Source of the DNA: Pseudisothecium myosuroides
Lineage: Eukaryota > Streptophyta > Bryopsida > Hypnales > Lembophyllaceae
NCBI GenBank assembly: GCA_951799445.1
Contig: OX637289.1
Location: 9,515,321-9,579,320, forward strand
DNA length: 64,000 nt
Direction of reading: 5' to 3'
Positions 14,201 through 25,560 of this stretch are shown piece after piece. Position 1 is the first letter of the stretch. The number at the start of each line of letters is the position of its first letter. A model generated the notes under the pieces. The model was not told the origin of the DNA, made no database searches, and saw only the letters and a list, made by a program, of their open reading frames with translations. The position numbers were made by a program, and so were the translations under genes.

Positions 14201-15824
14201 GCGACAGGGTTCGCAGTAGTGGCCTTTAAACATGCCAATGTTGCAAATTTCCGCCCAATTTAAAGAAATTGGGGACACACGGAGAATCGGGAACCTCCGC
14301 TGCGGAATGTCCCATGTACGTAGAAACATCCTCCGTGAAGGAACTTCAAGGAACTGGAGCAATGACGTTTGAGGTGCACGTCGATTTCATTATATGCTGG
14401 TGTGATTCGGATCAGAGAGCCAAAATCGTGACATATATTCAACTGCACAAAGCTGTGCAAACTAGGATTGGAATCTAGATTTCAATTTCCAGATGCCCGT
14501 CTGGAAAAATCGTGAATGTCAATGTCGTGAATTTCCTCCGATATAACGCAATTGACGTTTTGAGCAACTGAAATTGGAGCAGTTTTGAGATTCCCGACGA
14601 CTCGAATCTCGAATCAGCCAGGTGAATGTCAGATCTAGAATGGTCACGGAGTTTAGAGTTCTGGGCTCGTCACATTTTTTATCGTCACATTCTGTCATTG
14701 GAACAAATATGACCATCCTGGCTTGGATTTTGGACACCCACCCACTGAAAACATTTGGCACTCAGAGATGCGTTAATGAAGCAAATATGAGGTTCAACAT
14801 AAAAATACACATGCACGAATTTTTCTGAGACTGAGTGGATGTTATCCATACGAACCAGTTTGTCTACACTTAAAACTAACTAGCTGGAAGACTATACACC
14901 TGCTGAAATTAAAAAAACGCAGCAGCAGTGCATGCTCATGTCTTTGTGAGGAAGTTCTCCTATTAGGTTAATGGTAGGCTCCCAGTACATATGGACATAC
15001 ACAAGATCGATACTCAAATGACGACGTACAGGAAGATAGGAATTGGGTCGTGAATTCGGGTGACTAGTTAGAGTTCACGTGGTCTTGCTTTACGTTTGTT
15101 GATGTTGATAATGGCATAATTTGAAAGACAATCTTGTACTTCTCTCATGGCCGGTCTCAAGCCAACAACAGTCAATGTCAAAAGGAGAATAACTCTGGTC
15201 CTAAGACCACGTGATACAACATTCGTTGGGAGTCGTTAAACTAAGGTAGACTGAAGCACCTAATTGCAACATCTCTCCTCCTCCAACACCAAAAAAAATG
15301 GCCATGAATGAACACTTCTACAACTCAAAACCTCAATATCTTTTCAAAAGCAACCAATGAGACGTGAGGAGTTTTTTGAAGCAACCATTGAAGAAAGTTG
15401 AGACAATTTGTGCTTCAAGGGTGTCCATTCATGGTGAATCTAGTATTATGTATAGGCTATCTTATCTTCTCAATGTTGAAAATTTATAAAATAATGTTAG
15501 AATGTTGGAAAATTATGAAACTACTTGGGTTCCATTTCTCTTGGGTAGTTGGGTTCGCTACTAGCCATATCAATTTTTTTTCATTTGACTTTGGAGGTAA
15601 TGGAAACATAAAAATATCACTTTTAGGTGTTTCCACCTTACCCTTGAAATGATAGGTCCACTTCACCAATTCACCGTGATCATCAACTACAAAATTATTC
15701 TTACAAGTTGATTAGGGTTGAATAACTTGAAATGAACCCCAATCCATTTGCAAACTCTACTTAATCATCCAAATTTTGCCCCTTTGCAACCTAATGTAGT
15801 AGATATTGTTCTCCAGTTCACAAT
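11264..15824. other. Intergenic region, moderately GC-richer from ~11.7 kb, one weak ORF
   Basis: Apart from the 12032-12337 frame, no gene is supported. The 11.7-15.1 kb part is less AT-rich than its surroundings and contains small palindromes such as TCCAGATGCCCGTCTGGA near 14490. It may be old decayed genic or repeat sequence. Confidence 0.3.
12032..12337 (-). CDS. Hypothetical 101-residue protein, doubtful
   Basis: A minus-strand frame with ATG at 12337 encodes about 101 residues starting MASLKPR. Its Ser/Thr/Arg-rich, acid-poor first ~55 residues resemble a plastid transit peptide. The tail reads GFDIPGIQIVAQACKFHDL. The same frame is open upstream to 12550. I do not recognise a family. 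Codon composition is unremarkable and no neighbouring exon was found, so this may be a chance frame in a GC-richer patch. Confidence 0.2.
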   Translation of the reverse strand: MASLKPRVCFVERNVLCSTNSNLRTTKSSKQNILLSATVTVARDLADCPLTTACTPLAQLDKEKATSPPQLGFDIPGIQIVAQACKFHDLQKVEARKCDTY

Positions 15825-16041
15825 CACTATAAGAAACCAAAGTTTTTTGATGTTTAAGTTGACAAATTTTAGGTGATGTCAAATATAACAACCCCTGTTT
15901 TTATATCAACAGTGATGTTCAATGTTCAATGTAACATTGTCGATATAAAAATAGGGGTTGTTATATTCAATGTCAAAATTTGTCAACTTAAATATTGATT
16001 GTTATATTAAATGTCATTTAAAACATGATTTTCTTATAGTG
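15825..16041. mobile_element. CACTA-type MITE, 217 bp, near-complete hairpin
   Basis: Termini CACTATAAGAAA and TTTCTTATAGTG (reverse complement) match the well-known plant CACTA (En/Spm) end CACTACAAGAAA. Almost the whole element folds on itself: GTTGACAAATTTT / AAAATTTGTCAAC and ATATAACAACCCCTGTTTTT / AAAAATAGGGGTTGTTATAT. The expected 3-bp target duplication is not clear (flanks AAT and ATT). No coding capacity. Confidence 0.85.
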
Positions 16042-17748
16042 ATTATAACAGTATAGTTTGGAATTGAAGCTAAAAGGATTTGAGAAGCTATATGCTTTTG
16101 CTCTGACGACCTATAATGTAGTTTGTTTTTCAAAAATACATATAAATATTCCCTCATTTGCCTTTCTATTGCAATTTTTTGATGTAAATATGATAATTGT
16201 AATATACACTTACATTGACCAAAGAATCTGAAATGGGTCATCCTACCTAACCTACATTCCACATTTCTATAGCGGATCTTTGAAAGTCATTTTTCAAAAA
16301 CCATAAATCTTCTACGGTTTTACAAGTAGTACAATTTTCCCATATAGATGTAAATGGTGAACATATCCCTTAGTGCATCCTTCTAGAAGGCCATCTTTAT
16401 GACTAAATTTTTTATCCATTCTCATGTTATATACAAGGTCATACTTAAGGTACTTTTGGACAAAATAATCTATAGGAGGACCATCTATAAGCCCATGCAT
16501 ATTTTAGAGGGAATGCTGCATACATAGAGGTTCTCTTGTAGTTGGATTGTTCCTAGCCCTTTTAATTTTTGTTATACTTCATAAAGCCAGTTGTGAACTC
16601 TACATATTGTTATGTTTGAAATTGTCACTTCTCAATTTATTTGTCCATTTGAAATGCCAAACTAGATTCTTTAAGTCTTGAGTCTTTGAAATATTGTAAA
16701 TTTAAATGTCGCAAAATTTGGTGCTCTTAAATCACACCATTTTAACAAATATGACAGTGTATATACTCTTTTCAAAGTCCAAGTACACCATTTCCAAGAC
16801 CCTAACCATGACCCTAACTTAGGCATTGAGCTTCATCACACCTATTATAACGGCCATGACACATTTACCGCCCTTCTTTTCGATGGTTGATCGATCAGTA
16901 CATAAAGTGGATCGTTCTAGAGTAACTTGGCTATAGAACCAAACTTTCAGTTCTAAGGTTTTAGAATGGAACTTGGTATTTGTCATGAATCCCTACGTGA
17001 AAACATTCTCAGGTGGAATCCACGAAGTATCGAGCTTCAATGTTCAAAAAAATTGTTTGGACTGATCCTACAATGGAATAAATTCTCATCATCAGTATTC
17101 AGAAAACAAAAGGTTCAAAAGATCAGTAGAACAAAAGCTAGGTCCCCCGAGTCTTGCACCTATTTCCTAGTGGCGCGGATAGGCCGACTCCCCTAAAAAA
17201 ATTTATCAATTTGATGACACCGGCAAGAGAAGCACCTCGCGAGAAGCTTTTTAGACAATATTTTTAGAAGCGGAGAGAGTCATGAGGCTCATGAAATATC
17301 ATCGGTAGCAGATACTGTATAGCCTCGCAATATACGCTACATCCAAATATAGACCACACAGCATTATCTGGGCCTACGGTGGTTTCTATTTTCATTCACA
17401 GTATTTTAACTTGCCAAAGAAAACCACCCTCTCATCCTCTGTGCGGGATTTGAATTGCCCTACTCGCGCAGCGTCCCGCTTACGAATCTCGATTCCATTC
17501 AAATAAGGAATCCATCGATCAGATTCCCGGGAACGCCAGTCACGGGTCTCAACAGAGTCCATTGGATGAGGAGCTGAAGCAACAGAGTCAAAAACAAGCA
17601 GTTCACAAACCGAGGTTTGCGAAATCTAGTAAACGAGAGCTTAAATATGGAAAACTCTGTCGATGAACTGGTGACGAGGGAGTGAAGGAGCTACAATTTG
17701 GGACCAGAAAAACGGTGAAGAGCGCTCCTCGCCTGGAGCCAAGCCTTG
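16042..17748. other. Spacer before the polyphenol oxidase gene
   Basis: AT-rich to about 16.9 kb, then GC-richer towards the PPO promoter. Short open frames have no recognisable domain. No gene, RNA or clear repeat seen. Confidence 0.3.
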
Positions 17749-17755
17749 TATAAAT
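17749..17755 (+). promoter_or_regulatory. Candidate TATA box of the PPO gene
   Basis: TATAAAT in a GC-rich context about 400 bp before the chosen PPO ATG. If used, it implies a 5' leader of roughly 370 nt. Position and context only; not tested. Confidence 0.35.
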
Positions 17756-18155
17756 GGCAACACAGATCTGGGAATGCGGAGAGGCAAATGCTCACCAATC
17801 CCGGTTCTGTAGTCTCCGGGGACCCCACTATTGTCGTCAGTTGGCTGTTTCTGGCTCATCCGAGAACGGTGCCCCGGCCACTGGAATCGCCGCGTTCAAA
17901 GCTGCAAGTGCAAGCTAGGAGCGTCGCCATTAAATAACACAACTGTCTCAACCCACCTTACTTGATTCAATCTCAAGTCCCTTCAGCAGCTTCGGAGGCC
18001 GAAGGCCTGGGCAACTAAGTTACTGATGCCTGACTCTAGACTTTGAGGTCGACGAAGGAGTGGTACTGAATTGCACTACCAGTCGGCAATGTAGGGCGAA
18101 GTTTCATCAGGATTCGACAGAAAACGATTCAGGCATTAGGAGTTTGCGCATTGCA

Positions 18156-20231
18156 ATGGCATTCTCGGAATCTTGCAAGTCGAGGATGCCAGGAAGAAGA
18201 GCTAGTGCATTCGCTGGAATGAGGATGCCGGTGTATGTAGTTGTAGTAGTAACATTGTTGTTAGGTTTGATTCAAGTGGAAGGACTTCCATTCCCTGCTC
18301 CGAAGGTGAACGATTGCGTGACCATGTTCTCAAACTGCTGCCCACCACGAAGCAATGTCCCGCCCATTCCATTCACTTTCCCAGGCGGAAGTTTGCCAAT
18401 GCGGACGAGACGAGCCGCGCATCTGGCGGACCCGACCTACATTGCGAAGTACCGCAAGGCTTACCAGTTGATGAGAGCGTTGCCTTCGTCGGACCCTCGG
18501 TCGCTCAAAGCGCAAGCGAAGCTGCATTGCGCGTACTGCGGCGCGGCGTTTACGTTCCCGGGGAAGAGCTCGTATGGGCTTGAGATTCACGATGGCTGGT
18601 TCTTCTTCGCGTGGCACCGGATGTTTCTGTATTTTCACGAGAGGATTCTCGGGAGCCTGATCGGGGATAATAGCTTCGCACTCCCGTTTTGGAACTGGGA
18701 CAACCAAGGCACCGCCGCGCCGCTGGCGAACACCATGCCGAGTTACTACGTCCCCTCCACTTACGGATCGAAGAAGACGCCCAATCCGCTTTACGACAGG
18801 AACCGGAATGCCTGTGCGTTGCCGCCCAAACTCATCGATCTGAACTCCGGAGGCGGATGCTCCAACCAGTCGCCGACGACGTTGCGAACGGAGAACAACC
18901 GGCTGATGCAAACCCAGATGTCCACGGCCACCACGCCGACGCTGTTCTTCGGATCCACGTATCGATTGGGATGGCCCGGGGGGATGGGCGGGGGTAACAT
19001 TGAAGGCTCGCCGCACGGCACTGTGCATGTGTTCACTGGCAATCCCTTCGCCAGGTCCAACCCCTACGACGACATGGGCAACCTGGACCAGGCCGCCAAT
19101 GATCCGCTCTTCTACTCGCATCACGCCAACGTGGATCGATTGTGGGAAGTCTGGAAAGCGGGAGGTGGGAAGCGTGTGGATATCAAGGATAATGATTACT
19201 TGAATTCGCAGTTCGTCTTCTACGATGAGAAGAAGCGATTGGTTTCTATCAAAGTCAGACAAGTTCTCAGCACCTCCAATTTGAGGTACTACTTTACCCT
19301 CAAGCCCTGTCCGAGTTTTGCCACAATGTGGGGTTCTTGGGTGTTGATTGTCATGCACCATTTTGCAAGTTCAGCACTTGTCATGATGCCAATGGACATC
19401 ATGAGGGTTTCTAGGGCGTCCCTTGTCACGTATCATTTTACAAGCTTAATTCATGATTCCACACGCCTCCGTTGATGGTCTTATTCATAATTCAGATGGC
19501 CAACATTCTCAACTTCTCATGTTCAATACACAGATCTGAAGTTTGAGTCATGCGACTGAATCAACGCCAATTTCATTGAATTCCACCATGTTATCGGATA
19601 TGAGGTTAATTTTCTCTGGTCACTGATCACTCACATTCTTATTAAATGTTTGATTTTTGTTTGGTGTGGATAAAGGTACTTTTACCAGAAGGTGCCCAAC
19701 CCTTGGGCGACTCCGACTTCAACGTCGTCCGTCCAGGAGAGTGAGGAGACCATGGATCCCACCTCCGGGACGTCTATGGAGGCCACTCACTGCGCACCGC
19801 TTAACCAAAACATCAATGCCTTGATTATAAAGACGCCGTATTTGAAGTCGAAGGGCACCGTGTTCAGCACGAAGCCTCTCACCTTCCGCGTTCGTCGAGC
19901 CAACCCGAGCGGGAAATCCGAGGAGGTTTTAGTCTTCAAGGAGCTGTCGATCGATTGGACCAAGACGGCGGTGATCCACGCCTTCCTCTTCTACCCGGGC
20001 GCCGAGGGTCCGTCCATTGATTGCCTTGAGTTTTTTGGCACCTTCTCTCACATCCCCTCCGCCAACCACAAGCACAAGCAGGGGTACACGCGGTCCTGGG
20101 TCCTGGGGCTGAATGCGAAGCTGGCCGAACTAGGGTTAACCAAAGTTTCGGATGTTGTGGTCACTCTTGTGCAGGTGGACACTGTTCAGACAATCAAGTT
20201 TAGTACTGTGAGTGTTGGAGTGGAGAAATAA
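18156..20231 (+). CDS. PPO: Polyphenol oxidase (plant tyrosinase family), secreted type, two exons
   Basis: Type-3 copper enzyme oxidising o-diphenols to quinones with O2. Exons 18156-19285 and 19676-20231 (390-nt GT-AG intron; the join gives NLR|YFYQKVPNPW) encode 561 residues. MAFSESC at 18156 is the first ATG. A strongly hydrophobic run at about 27-41 (VYVVVVVTLLLGLIQ) looks like a secretory signal or anchor, not the bipartite thylakoid peptide of seed-plant PPOs. CuA ligands: H124 (with the HCAYC thioether cysteine C128), H145 (IHDGW), H154 (WHRMF). CuB: H287/H291 (HGTVH) and the HH pair at 322-323 (HHANVDR). A DWL-like region follows, reading DYLN where DWLN is usual, then a C-terminal KFDV-type shielding domain (CLEFFGTFSHIP, HKHK). 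Length is usual for the family. Substrate range cannot be deduced. Confidence 0.95.
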
Positions 20232-21057
20232 TACATCGATTTGTTGGTAGCTAGAAACATTTGATTCTTGAGTTGGATTTGATAGCGTAGCTACAGTAGC
20301 TAGCTAGCTCTGTATCAGTAGTAGCGATTTTGGCTGGCCTGATGTGCCTTTGAATAAGCGAGGGGTGATTGTTTCCCCTCCCAATTACATTGATTCTTTT
20401 AATTCTTTCCGATAGATTCGGACGCCTAATGAATGTTGCGTCGCATGTCAGCCTAGCCATGCATGCATGCGTGGAGAAAGAGCTGAGATACATGCGAACG
20501 CATGATTCTTTCGTAGTGAACTTGAGATCATGGCTATGCTGATTTGGAATGAGATTGTTGCTGTTCATTTTCTTGGTTACAAGATTGGTGCGGCGTTGAT
20601 GTAGAATAATCTGTGCGGGGACCTGTGACAAGCTTGCATCCCTTTCACGTTGTTGACTTGTTGCTCGTTTTGTTATTTTGGGAAGGGTAATTCGTACCGG
20701 TGGCACTACGCACTGAGGGAGCCGCATATAGTGGCTACTAATCTGGGAACGAATTCAGTATAAGGTGGTTTAACACTTCAACTAAAGTTAATTTTGGGGC
20801 AAGCGGTTTATTATCACCAAAAGAGTCTGCATGGCCCCACGGAGCATGCTTACTAGAACATTGATAGTGAGTGAAAAGCACAAACTGGATGAAATACATC
20901 TTAGTATGTTTAGAAAGCAGTTTTTGTCACTCAATATTTAATTTTTTTGTGAAAGTTCTTCAATAAGCTATTTAGGCGTCAAACGAAAAGTAAAACTTGC
21001 AAAAATGAAGAGTTTATATCTAAAATTTTCTCAAGCAATAATTGTTTTTTCCCAAAG
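20232..21057. other. 3' flank of PPO
   Basis: Non-coding. It contains a CTAGCTAGCT run near 20300 and a CATGCATGCATGC run near 20460. A minus-strand frame at 20251-20727 has no recognisable domain and lies in probable 3' UTR. Confidence 0.3.
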
Positions 21058-22259
21058 GGGTAGTTGCAAGAAAGATGGGCTTGTTTTTTTAGCTCTTAGA
21101 TGGGCAATTTCGTTAAAATGGCGGTATTCCAAGTGCCACTTTGACAGTGTGCCATTTTCACCATCTAGAATAGATATAGATTTTAGAACGGCTGTTTTGA
21201 ACCATCTAGGACAGGTATAGATTTCAGAATGGCCATTTTGAACTGTTTTCATGCCATTTTAAAAAAATATTGCCATTTTAACGAATTTGTCCTTTAGGTA
21301 GTTTCTTTGGAAATACTATAAATTAAATAAAAATAAAAGTAAAAAAAATAAAATATGAATAATGTGTACACCTTGAGAAGAAGGTACCCTAAGAAGGGAA
21401 AGTATAGAAAAAATTACTAAGTTAAAGAACCAGAAAAGTGCAAAATCTCAAGAATTGGGTACTTTGACGTTTTAATTTGTAAAAAATAGGGAAAAAAATT
21501 TACAGAAAACTAAAATTTGGCCATTTGGAAAAACTTTATGATGAAGAGATTTTACCAAAATAATGATCTTGAAACCATCTTCAATGTTTTAGAAATGTGC
21601 GCGCAAAGAAGCCCTATTAGCATGGAAGTGGAAGACATAAATAATGTTTTTTAAGTGCCCTTTTGTAGGCACATGCCTGCCTAGTGTGGGAATAGACCGC
21701 CAAAATTTCAATTCTAGATCATTAATTTTGGGACCTCCCTAGTACTAAAACCCCCTAAACTGCAAAGTATGACAGATTAGCTAAATTGAAATTTAAATGT
21801 AAAATGATTTTTGAATTTAAAAAAAAAATAAGGGATCTGATTACTATCAAGTTAGCCATCTTCAATAAAAGTTTCAAGTTAATTGGATTTATGCTTCAAA
21901 AGTTATAGCAAATTATGACAACTCCATCACTTCCAATGTGATGCAAAGTAGTACTAGTCTTTTTTGCAATCACCCTAATTTTAGTTTCTTTGAAAATGGT
22001 TTTTCCTATTTTTTACAAATTTAAACGTTAGAGTATGTATTTTCTTCAAATTTTCAGCTTTTTTCTTTTGTGAATAACTTTTGACTCAAATTTTTTTTAT
22101 GTCTGAAATTTTGGTGATATGCTATTTATAGTATTATACTAATTATCCTTATTTTATTTTATTTTAAAAAATTAATATGCAAAAAACTCAGAGTAGTAGG
22201 AGTACTAGCCAAAAACGCCAAAGTGGAACAAAAACTGACAAAGTTTCTTGCAACGACCC
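21058..22259 (+). mobile_element. TTGCAAGAAA-ended element, ~1.2 kb, with nested MITE
   Basis: Left end GGGTAGTTGCAAGAAAG and right end CTTTCTTGCAACGACCC (22259) are inverted copies of the ends described at 10604-11263. The interior is AT-rich non-coding DNA and contains a smaller inverted-repeat element at 21102-21292. Confidence 0.65.
21102..21292. mobile_element. Small MITE with 'TTCGTTAAAATGGC' termini, internal duplication
   Basis: GGGCAATTTCGTTAAAATGGC at the left is matched in reverse complement at the right (GCCATTTTAACGAATTTGTCC), giving a ~191-bp element. Inside, a ~42-bp unit beginning CCATCTAG is repeated in tandem (21161-21202 and 21203-21244). Non-coding. Confidence 0.7.
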
Positions 22260-22358
22260 TACTGTAGGAATTTGTAGCTACATCTTTAGTTTGGATGAAG
22301 GAGGTGATTGCAACTTTGCAAGAATTCAAACACTTAACTAGTTTCCGTCTTATGTTAT

Positions 22359-23502
22359 GGGTGATTGCATAAAACACTTGCTCAGCAGAGAAAAGCTGGG
22401 GCCTCCGGAGGGTTGCTCCACAGCCCTCCGAGGGACCCTACAATTTACTTTTTTTTTGCAAAAAAATTAGTTTTTTCCCTATTTACGCACAGCAGAAATT
22501 GCAGCGACAGTGGCGCAGGAACCAAAATTTACGAGTAAATTATTTATTTATTATTTTTTTAATCTTAAAAATTAATTAATTAATTATTTTAAAATTCACG
22601 ATTTTTGACCGTTTCGGCGAGCAGTCAGCTTGGTTGACTGCTCACTATGGGATAGTTATGGAGTGACAAGCCAAGCATTTTAATAGCTTGGCTTGTCACT
22701 CTGGAGCAGCCCTCCGGAGGGCTGGTTTTTTTCCTAATGTCGGATTTGTTGCGTTTTACAATGTTCATGTTTTTTTCTTTTGGAGTACTTAAAATTAAAA
22801 AATATACTTGTTCCTCTATCAATGGAATCGGTCCGTTTTTTAAAAAAAATTTAAAAAAATTTAATTTTTCTTAAAACAATTTTTAAAATATGACCAATGT
22901 ATACACCTATAAGATAAAGGTAACCACCAAAAGAAAACCATAGAAAAATTCTCTACTAAGTAGGAGAATTTGAAAAGTGCCATATTTGAAAAATATATAT
23001 TTTGATGTTTTAATTAGTAAAAAATAGGGAATTTTTTTAATTAAATTAATAAACATTGTCCATTTGTAGCAACTCTATGGAGATGGTTATTCACCAAAAA
23101 AGACATCAAAATAAATTTTTTAATATTTTGAAATGCAAGTAGAAAGAGGCTTATTTTGTGGATTTCTATGCGACATGTAATTAAATATTTTTAGAAATCC
23201 TTTTAACAGTAGCTAAAAGTATACTACAAGACCATCTCTTCTAAATTTGAGCTCCAAATTTATTTTTTGGAGTACTACTTTGTTCAAATAAACCCCAAAT
23301 TGGCAAGTGTGACAAATAATTGTGGTCTATTTTTGGATAATAAAACATTTTTAGAAATTCCAAAAAATTAAACAAAGTGTATAATAGTCATTAGTACCTT
23401 GCCTACAAGTTTTAAGTCATTTGGAATTAGGCAGAAAAGTTATGGCCAAAAAATAGAAATAAGTGTAACACAAAATAGTATAAGTGTTTTGTGCAATCAC
23501 CC
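22359..23502. mobile_element. GGGTGATTGCA-ended element, ~1.14 kb, with nested MITE
   Basis: Left end GGGTGATTGCATAAAACACTT; right end AAGTGTTTTGTGCAATCACCC in reverse orientation. The element carries a second transposon at 22396-22725. Interior is AT-rich without coding potential. Confidence 0.7.
22396..22725. mobile_element. Nested MITE with CCTCCGGAGGG termini and strong internal hairpins
   Basis: Ends GGCCTCCGGAGGGTTGCTCCA and TGGAGCAGCCCTCCGGAGGGC are inverted copies, and each end itself contains the palindrome CCTCCGGAGG. The right half holds two more hairpins: GAGCAGTCA...TGACTGCTC (22619-22643) and a perfect 16-bp stem GAGTGACAAGCCAAGC with a 9-nt loop (22661-22701). A related element is at 56838-57094. 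Confidence 0.8.
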
Positions 23503-23548
23503 TTATGTGTCCGGTAGGTTATCAAGCATAACTTTTGGAGTACTTATA

Positions 23549-23765
23549 GGTGATTGCAAGAGACCCTTGTCCTATTTTGCGTCATACTTTGAAGGATGAT
23601 ATGTTTTTTGGTCATAACTTTTGCATTATAACTCTAAAGGATACCAAAATTCTTACCCAAGGTGTATAAGTCTAATGTACATGGAACAAAAAACATCATC
23701 TAGATTGTGTTGATTGCAACAAGGTTTTCTTCTAGTGATAGTATAAGTGTTTTTTGCAATCACTC
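23549..23765. mobile_element. Short TGATTGCAAGAGAC-ended element, ~217 bp
   Basis: Left AGGTGATTGCAAGAGACCCTT and right AAGTGTTTTTTGCAATCACT in reverse orientation. It also shares 'gtcataacttttgcatt' with the element at 24831-25560. Probably an internally deleted member of the same family. Confidence 0.6.
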
Positions 23766-23884
23766 TAATTAATTGGGCTTGAAGTTTGCATCCCCAGTGA
23801 ACTTAGCAAGCACAAGCCAACCATATTTTTCAAAAATGATTTTGTCACAAATATGAAAATTTGTGGGTCATACATGCAGATTAA

Positions 23885-24802
23885 CCCCTAAAGTTCCTTG
23901 ACTATGTTATCACCAAAAATACTCCAAAACTACCATTTCTAGTATAAGTTTCAAATTTTTGAAAAATATCATTTTTGGACATATGTAACCGTAGGATCTT
24001 GTAGTACTTTGGTTTGAGAATATGTAGAAAAATTTCAGAAATTTTCGTTGTGTAGATTGCAAGATATTAACATTTGAAGTGACAAAAGTACTTTTTTTAG
24101 CCTTGCGAAAAATCGTGCAGGTACACTTCACAAGGTCAGATTATTATGAAAATTTTCCAAAATGGTTGTGCTTCTTTGGATTCATTCTTCAAGGCAAGGT
24201 GGCTATATGCTTGAAAATTTTCAAGTCATTTGGAATTGTACAACATATTAGAAAAAAATAGTACGTAGAAAGAAGTAGATAATGGTTCAAAACACTAAAT
24301 TGTTAAGAAGTTAATTATGGAATTGAAAAATGCCAATCCCAATGGTTGCAATGTTGTAATAAGCAATCTACATCCTAGAATTTTATTTTTTTGAAAAATA
24401 TTGAAAATTGAGTGAAATAAACAACTTCAAAGTTTATTTTAGAATAGGCAATAATTGCCCGCAAACTAAAAATCCTCATAATGTTTGACTCCTTGATCAA
24501 AATGGAATGATTCAAAGCTTTCCATGTATATATAAATCTAATAAACCAATTTCAAATTTTTATATTTGAAAAAAGTGATTTTTTCAGATTTGCCCGGACT
24601 GCCCGAGTTGAGAAACAAACTACATATCATGCAATAACTTTTGACTCGTATTTCCAGATGTCATGAAATTTTGTGCATATAAAAGATATTCCTTGTCCCC
24701 ACCTTCTATAAAAATTTCAGCCTAAAATATGCAAATCTCCAGTCACACATACCTGCCCAAAATTTCTATATTGCCAAAAAACGCATGTTGGTCCTTTAGG
24801 GG
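23885..24802 (+). mobile_element. TTAA-flanked element, 918 bp (diverged subfamily)
   Basis: TTAA (23881-23884) then CCCCTAAAGTTCC; right end GGTCCTTTAGGGG then TTAA (24803-24806). It retains family landmarks ('ccatttctagtat', 'gattgcaagatatta', 'ttgcccggactgcccg') but is clearly diverged from the 9435 and 50704 copies. It is closest to 41907-42833, sharing 'aggcaaggtggct'-like and 'ccttgtccccacctt'. Confidence 0.8.
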
Positions 24803-24830
24803 TTAAGAGGTCTCGAGTACTTTTCAATAT

Positions 24831-25560
24831 CAAGTGATTGCAAGAAATACCTATACCATTTTGCGTTACACCATGCATGCTAATTTTGTTTTGGGGTCAT
24901 AACTTTTGCATTCTGACTCCAAATGACTCAAAATTCATACATATAAGTTACTTATGACTATTATACACCTTTATAATTTTTTTGCATTTTTTCAAAAATA
25001 TTTTATATCCAAAAGTAGCCCTTGATTTTTGTTACACTTGCCAATTTGGATTTTTTTAGTATTAATTACTAGTTAGTATTTAAAAAAATGAATTTGGAGC
25101 TGAAATTTAAAAGGGATGGTCTTTTAATAGACTTGCAACTATAATTCAAAGGATTTCAAAAAATAATTTATTGTATGTTGTATGGAAGTCTGCAAAGTGG
25201 GCTTTTTCTTATTTGCATTTCAAAACATGTGATATATTATTTAAATGATTCCTTTAGTGAATGACCATCTCCATAGATTTGTTACAAATGAACAATTTTC
25301 TTAAACTTTAGATTTTTTTTCTATTTTTTACAAATTTAAACATCAAACTATTTGTCTTTTTAGAGATTTTGTACTCTTTCAATTTTCCTACTTAGAGGAT
25401 TTTTTTGTACTTTCATCTTTAGAAAGTACAATCTTCTTCAAGATGTATACATTGGCCATATTTTTAAATTTTTAATTTTTAAAATTTTAAATAATCCAGA
25501 AAACTAAGTATGAGTATTGTGAAAATGCAACAAATCAATAGGTATTTCTTGCAATCATCC
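24831..25560. mobile_element. TGATTGCAAGAAATACCTAT-ended element, ~730 bp
   Basis: CAAGTGATTGCAAGAAATACC at the left and GGTATTTCTTGCAATCATCC at the right are inverted copies of about 20 bp. Interior contains 'gggtcataacttttgcattc', as in related copies. No coding frame. Confidence 0.75.

Noticed and set aside
16860..17520. Possible tRNA gene in the GC-richer stretch
   Set aside because: No paired A and B boxes and no cloverleaf-compatible acceptor stem could be found by eye.
18060..18155. PPO start at 18060
   Set aside because: The codon there is GTG; the first ATG in frame is 18156, which is followed by a proper signal-like segment.
18330..19361. 343-codon minus-strand frame
   Set aside because: Lies antisense to the PPO catalytic exon, is rich in Arg/Val/Gly from reversed GC-rich codons, and has no domain; a shadow of PPO.
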